Assembly: GCA_021204175.1 (NCBI GenBank)
Contig: JAJPZT010000072.1
Location: 1-39,315, forward strand
Source: Clostridiales bacterium
GTDB lineage: Bacteria; Bacillota; Clostridia; Lachnospirales; CAG-274
DNA length: 39,315 nt
Direction of reading: 5' to 3'
The position numbers and the translations under genes were made by a program. Below the pieces are notes generated by a model. The model had not been told where the DNA came from. It saw only the letters and a program-made list of their open reading frames with translations, and made no database searches. Below, piece by piece: positions 36,951 through 39,315 of the stretch; within the stretch, counting starts at the first letter, position 1; the number at the start of each line of letters is the position of its first letter.

Positions 36951-37358
36951 ATGAACTCATCAATACAAGGCTTGAAACGCCGGGCATTAAAAAATATTGC
37001 GTCGAATAAAAAATACTTTATAAATTTTGCGGTTTTGTACTTTATATTTAATGCCTGTATTTTGCTTTTGACCCTTGTTCCTAATGCTCCTTATATAATA
37101 TTTATACTCTGCGGCTGCCTGTTTGTAAGCTTCGTTCGCACTCATAATTTTGGCTTATGTTCGGATTTTGCCTATATTTTTACCGGAAGGACTAATACTC
37201 TTCTGCATTTTGCAGCCGGCGGCGCATATAATGACAAACCCAAAATAAACGAATTTTCAAAAAACAAGGGAAAATATAAAGACCGCATTTCCTATTCCGA
37301 TAAAAATATTTCACAATGTTTTTTTGCTTTATTTTGTTTGCTGTGTTTACGGCTTTAG
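36951..37358 (+). CDS. Multi-pass membrane protein, N-terminal part (frameshifted)
   Basis: 135 codons up to a premature TAG. A basic N-terminus (LKRRALKNIASNKKY) is followed by two hydrophobic helices (about 23-45 and 48-62) and a soluble loop. The frame leaves the gene inside a T7 run (37319-37325). With eight T, the frame reads on as SQCFFCFILFAVFTALA into the following part. The combined product would have about 294 residues. The topology, with DUF975-like ends, is only loosely similar, so no family is claimed. Confidence 0.65.
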   Translation: MNSSIQGLKRRALKNIASNKKYFINFAVLYFIFNACILLLTLVPNAPYIIFILCGCLFVSFVRTHNFGLCSDFAYIFTGRTNTLLHFAAGGAYNDKPKINEFSKNKGKYKDRISYSDKNISQCFFALFCLLCLRL

Positions 37359-37834
37359 CTCAAACGGGGGCTTTATATAATTACATTAACGGCGGCTATA
37401 AAGATGTATTTTCTGCGGCTGTAATAACTTATGCTGCTTCGGCAGCTTTAGCTTTTGTCCTATTGTTAATATATATGATAAAATTTATTTTTGCAGGCCA
37501 TATTACAGCTGATTTGTGCAATGACAAAGATCTTATAAGGTCAGCCGATAACAATTCAGGCTTTGCCGAGGGCGATTTATATGAATATAACGGCAAAAAA
37601 TTCAACAGAAAGCTTTTCGGTGAATTAATAGAAAATGAAAACAATGCTTTAATAAATCGGGGTTCTCTTTCAAAAATTGTTTTTCTGACCTTTTCTTTTT
37701 TCGGCTGGTTTATATTTTCTCTTGTTACCTTGGGCTTTGGCTTTGCCTTCCTTATCCCCTATTATAATATGACAATTGCAGGGCTGTATCTCAGTGAAAA
37801 ATCATACTTACATAAGAATTATAATGCAAAATAA
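37316..37834 (+). CDS. Multi-pass membrane protein, C-terminal part (frameshifted)
   Basis: 172 codons in the frame that follows the T7 run. Its ATG lies inside the other frame and lacks a ribosome binding site, so it is probably not an independent start. Hydrophobic helices are at about 1-20, 32-58 and 118-155, with a soluble stretch between (KFNRKLFGELIENENNAL). The C-terminal helix block (FFGWFIFSLVTLGFGFAFLI) resembles DUF975-type proteins. Read together with 36951-37358 as one gene that is broken or switchable. Confidence 0.65.
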   Translation: MFFCFILFAVFTALAQTGALYNYINGGYKDVFSAAVITYAASAALAFVLLLIYMIKFIFAGHITADLCNDKDLIRSADNNSGFAEGDLYEYNGKKFNRKLFGELIENENNALINRGSLSKIVFLTFSFFGWFIFSLVTLGFGFAFLIPYYNMTIAGLYLSEKSYLHKNYNAK

Positions 37835-37853
37835 AACCTATCTATTAAGTGTG

Positions 37854-37882
37854 TTGAAGAACCGGGCTTACTGTGATATTAT
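37854..37882 (+). promoter_or_regulatory. Promoter of metY
   Basis: TTGAAG (37854-37859), 17 nt, TATTAT (37877-37882). The remaining 54 nt before the ATG are too short for a SAM riboswitch or T-box. Confidence 0.6.
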
Positions 37883-37936
37883 AAAATAAGATAAATGTAA
37901 ATATGTAAATCTAAAGATACTATCGGAGGTAAAGTT

Positions 37937-39205
37937 ATGAAAATAGAAACAAAATGCGTTCAGTCAGGCTACACACCTAAAGACGGAGAACCGAGAGTTG
38001 TGCCCATTGCCCAAAGCACAACCTACAAATATGAATCCACAAGCGCTATGGGCGACCTTTTCGATCTTAAAAAAGAGGGCTTTTTCTATACACGTTTGGC
38101 AAACCCCACAGCCGACGCAGTTGAAAAAAAGATTGCCGACCTTGAAGGCGGCGTAGGCGCAATGCTTACTTCAGCCGGTCAGGCGGCAAGTCTTATTTCA
38201 ATTTTGAATATTTGCCACTCCGGCGACAGCTTCATTAGCACAACCACAATTTACGGCGGAACCTTCAACCTTTTCGGCGTAACCCTTAAAAAATTAGGCA
38301 TTGAAGCCATTTTTGTAGACCCCGACGCAAGCCCGGAAGAGCTTCAGGCAGCAGTTAAGCCCAACACAAAGCTTGTTTTCGGCGAAACCCTTGCAAACCC
38401 TGCCTTAAAGGTTTTGGATTTGGAGAAATTTGCGGCTCTTGCCCATAACAACGGAATACCCCTTATTATTGACAACACCTTCCCCACTCCCTATCTTTGC
38501 AGACCTATTGAGTTCGGTGCTGACATTGTGGTTCACTCCACATCAAAATATATGGACGGTCACGCTGTTTCATTAGGCGGCGTAATTGTTGACAGCGGAA
38601 ACTTCGACTGGGCTGCAAGCGGAAAATTTCCCGAAATGACAACCCCCGACGACAGCTACCACGGCGTTGTATATACCGAAAATTTCGGAAAGGCAGCATT
38701 CATTACAAAAGCAAGAGCCCAGCTTATGCGTGACTTAGGCTCTGCCCCTGCTCCTATGAACTGCTTCCTTTTGAATTTAGGTCTTGAAACCCTTCACCTG
38801 AGAATGGAACGCCATTCCGAAAACGCCCTTAAGGTGGCAAAATATTTGGAAGAAAACGAAAAAATCGCATGGGTAAGCTACCCCGGTTTGCCTTCAAGCC
38901 CCGACTATGAGCTTGCCAAGAAGTATCTTCCAAAGGGCGCAAGCGGCGTTATAGCTTTCGGACCTAAAGGCGGCAGAGAGGCTTCCGTTAAGCTTATGGA
39001 CAGCCTTAAGCTTGCAAACATCGTCTGCCACGTTGCAGACGCAAGAACAGGCGTTCTTCACCCTGCTTCATCAACCCACCACCAGCTGACCGACGAACAG
39101 CTTAAGGAATGCGGTGTTCTTCCCGAGCTTATCAGAATGTCCGTTGGTATCGAAAATGTTGACGATATAATCGCCGACCTTCAGCAGGCAATTGACTTAA
39201 TCTGA
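37937..39205 (+). CDS. metY: O-acetylhomoserine sulfhydrylase (aminocarboxypropyltransferase)
   Basis: 422 residues, a PLP enzyme of the Cys/Met family; the length fits MetY rather than the shorter MetB/MetC. Motifs: VPIAQSTTYKYES, YTRLANPTADAVEKKIADLEGG, SAGQAASLISILN, IDNTFPTPYLCRP, the PLP lysine in VHSTSKYMDGHAVSLGG, and the C-terminal ARTGVLHPASSTHHQL and MSVGIENVDDI. It makes homocysteine from O-acetylhomoserine and sulfide, or methionine with methanethiol. CGGAGGT lies before the ATG. Single gene with its own promoter. Confidence 0.93.
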   Translation: MKIETKCVQSGYTPKDGEPRVVPIAQSTTYKYESTSAMGDLFDLKKEGFFYTRLANPTADAVEKKIADLEGGVGAMLTSAGQAASLISILNICHSGDSFISTTTIYGGTFNLFGVTLKKLGIEAIFVDPDASPEELQAAVKPNTKLVFGETLANPALKVLDLEKFAALAHNNGIPLIIDNTFPTPYLCRPIEFGADIVVHSTSKYMDGHAVSLGGVIVDSGNFDWAASGKFPEMTTPDDSYHGVVYTENFGKAAFITKARAQLMRDLGSAPAPMNCFLLNLGLETLHLRMERHSENALKVAKYLEENEKIAWVSYPGLPSSPDYELAKKYLPKGASGVIAFGPKGGREASVKLMDSLKLANIVCHVADARTGVLHPASSTHHQLTDEQLKECGVLPELIRMSVGIENVDDIIADLQQAIDLI

Positions 39206-39267
39206 TAACCACTTTTAACTCCCCTATTGCTTTTTCTTTGACTTTTCTCCTAAATTTCGGAAGGGTG

Positions 39268-39296
39268 TGGACAAATGGCTCAGATTATGGTATAAT
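39268..39296 (+). promoter_or_regulatory. Promoter at the window edge
   Basis: TGGACA (39268-39273), 17 nt, TATAAT (39291-39296). An ATG at 39303 sits at about the predicted transcription start, so the next gene begins outside the window or would be leaderless. Only four codons are visible. Confidence 0.6.
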
Positions 39297-39315
39297 ATAG
39301 CTATGAGAAAAACAA

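Noticed and set aside
37835-37936. SAM riboswitch or T-box before metY
   Set aside because: The leader is about 54 nt from the predicted start, too short, and has no terminator or conserved core.

Overview
The window looks like a chromosomal segment of an anaerobic, probably spore-forming member of the Clostridia (Firmicutes). Reasons: strong AGGAGG-type ribosome binding sites, frequent TTG starts, sigma-A promoters with TTGACA/TATAAT boxes and 16-18 nt spacers, a YlmC/YmxH-type protein, an SLH-anchored surface protein, and the lspA-rluD-pyrB-pyrC gene order known from Bacillus. The F-type ATP synthase c subunit carries the residues typical of Na+-coupled enzymes. I do not assign a genus.

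Layout. 1-4381 (minus): a marR regulator and two half-ABC exporters forming a heterodimeric multidrug-type pump, behind a strongly structured 5' leader. 4495-7194 (plus): a secreted GLUG/glycine-rich repeat protein broken by one extra A in an A7 run, then a 46-residue peptide gene. 7202-11890 (minus): two tandem PhoA-type alkaline phosphatases and a YibE/F membrane protein; the promoter-proximal phosphatase lacks six residues just after its catalytic serine and has a candidate Pho box upstream. 11911-14004: a 75-aa unknown (minus) and a secreted protein with a cohesin-like domain and three SLH repeats (plus), followed by an array of hairpins and a terminator. 14114-17308: a SWIM/SNF2 helicase. 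17408-22698: aroB, lspA, a membrane protein, rluD, and a pyrB-pyrC pair in which conserved catalytic residues of both enzymes are replaced. 22729-30490: the complete F1Fo-ATP synthase operon atpZ-I-B-E-F-H-A-G-D-C, with a 458-bp hairpin-rich spacer between atpB and atpE. 30520-32054 (minus): pyruvate kinase. 32178-32606: two tiny genes and a hairpin. 32899-36833: an operon-like run of aminopeptidase P, a DUF2161-type nuclease-fold protein, SEC-C methionine aminopeptidase and an esterase, then a YlmC-like gene. 36867-37834: a membrane protein gene split in a T7 run. 37854-39205: metY, then a promoter at the edge.

Most genes are housekeeping: ion-coupled ATP synthesis, glycolysis, aromatic and sulfur amino acid synthesis, lipoprotein and N-terminal Met processing. 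The unusual signals are the doubly degenerate pyrB-pyrC pair, the modular hairpin arrays at three intergenic sites (two sharing a sequence module), the alternative-pairing leader in front of the marR-ABC operon, the phosphatase paralogue with an active-site deletion, and two envelope-protein genes each broken in a 7-nt homopolymer.
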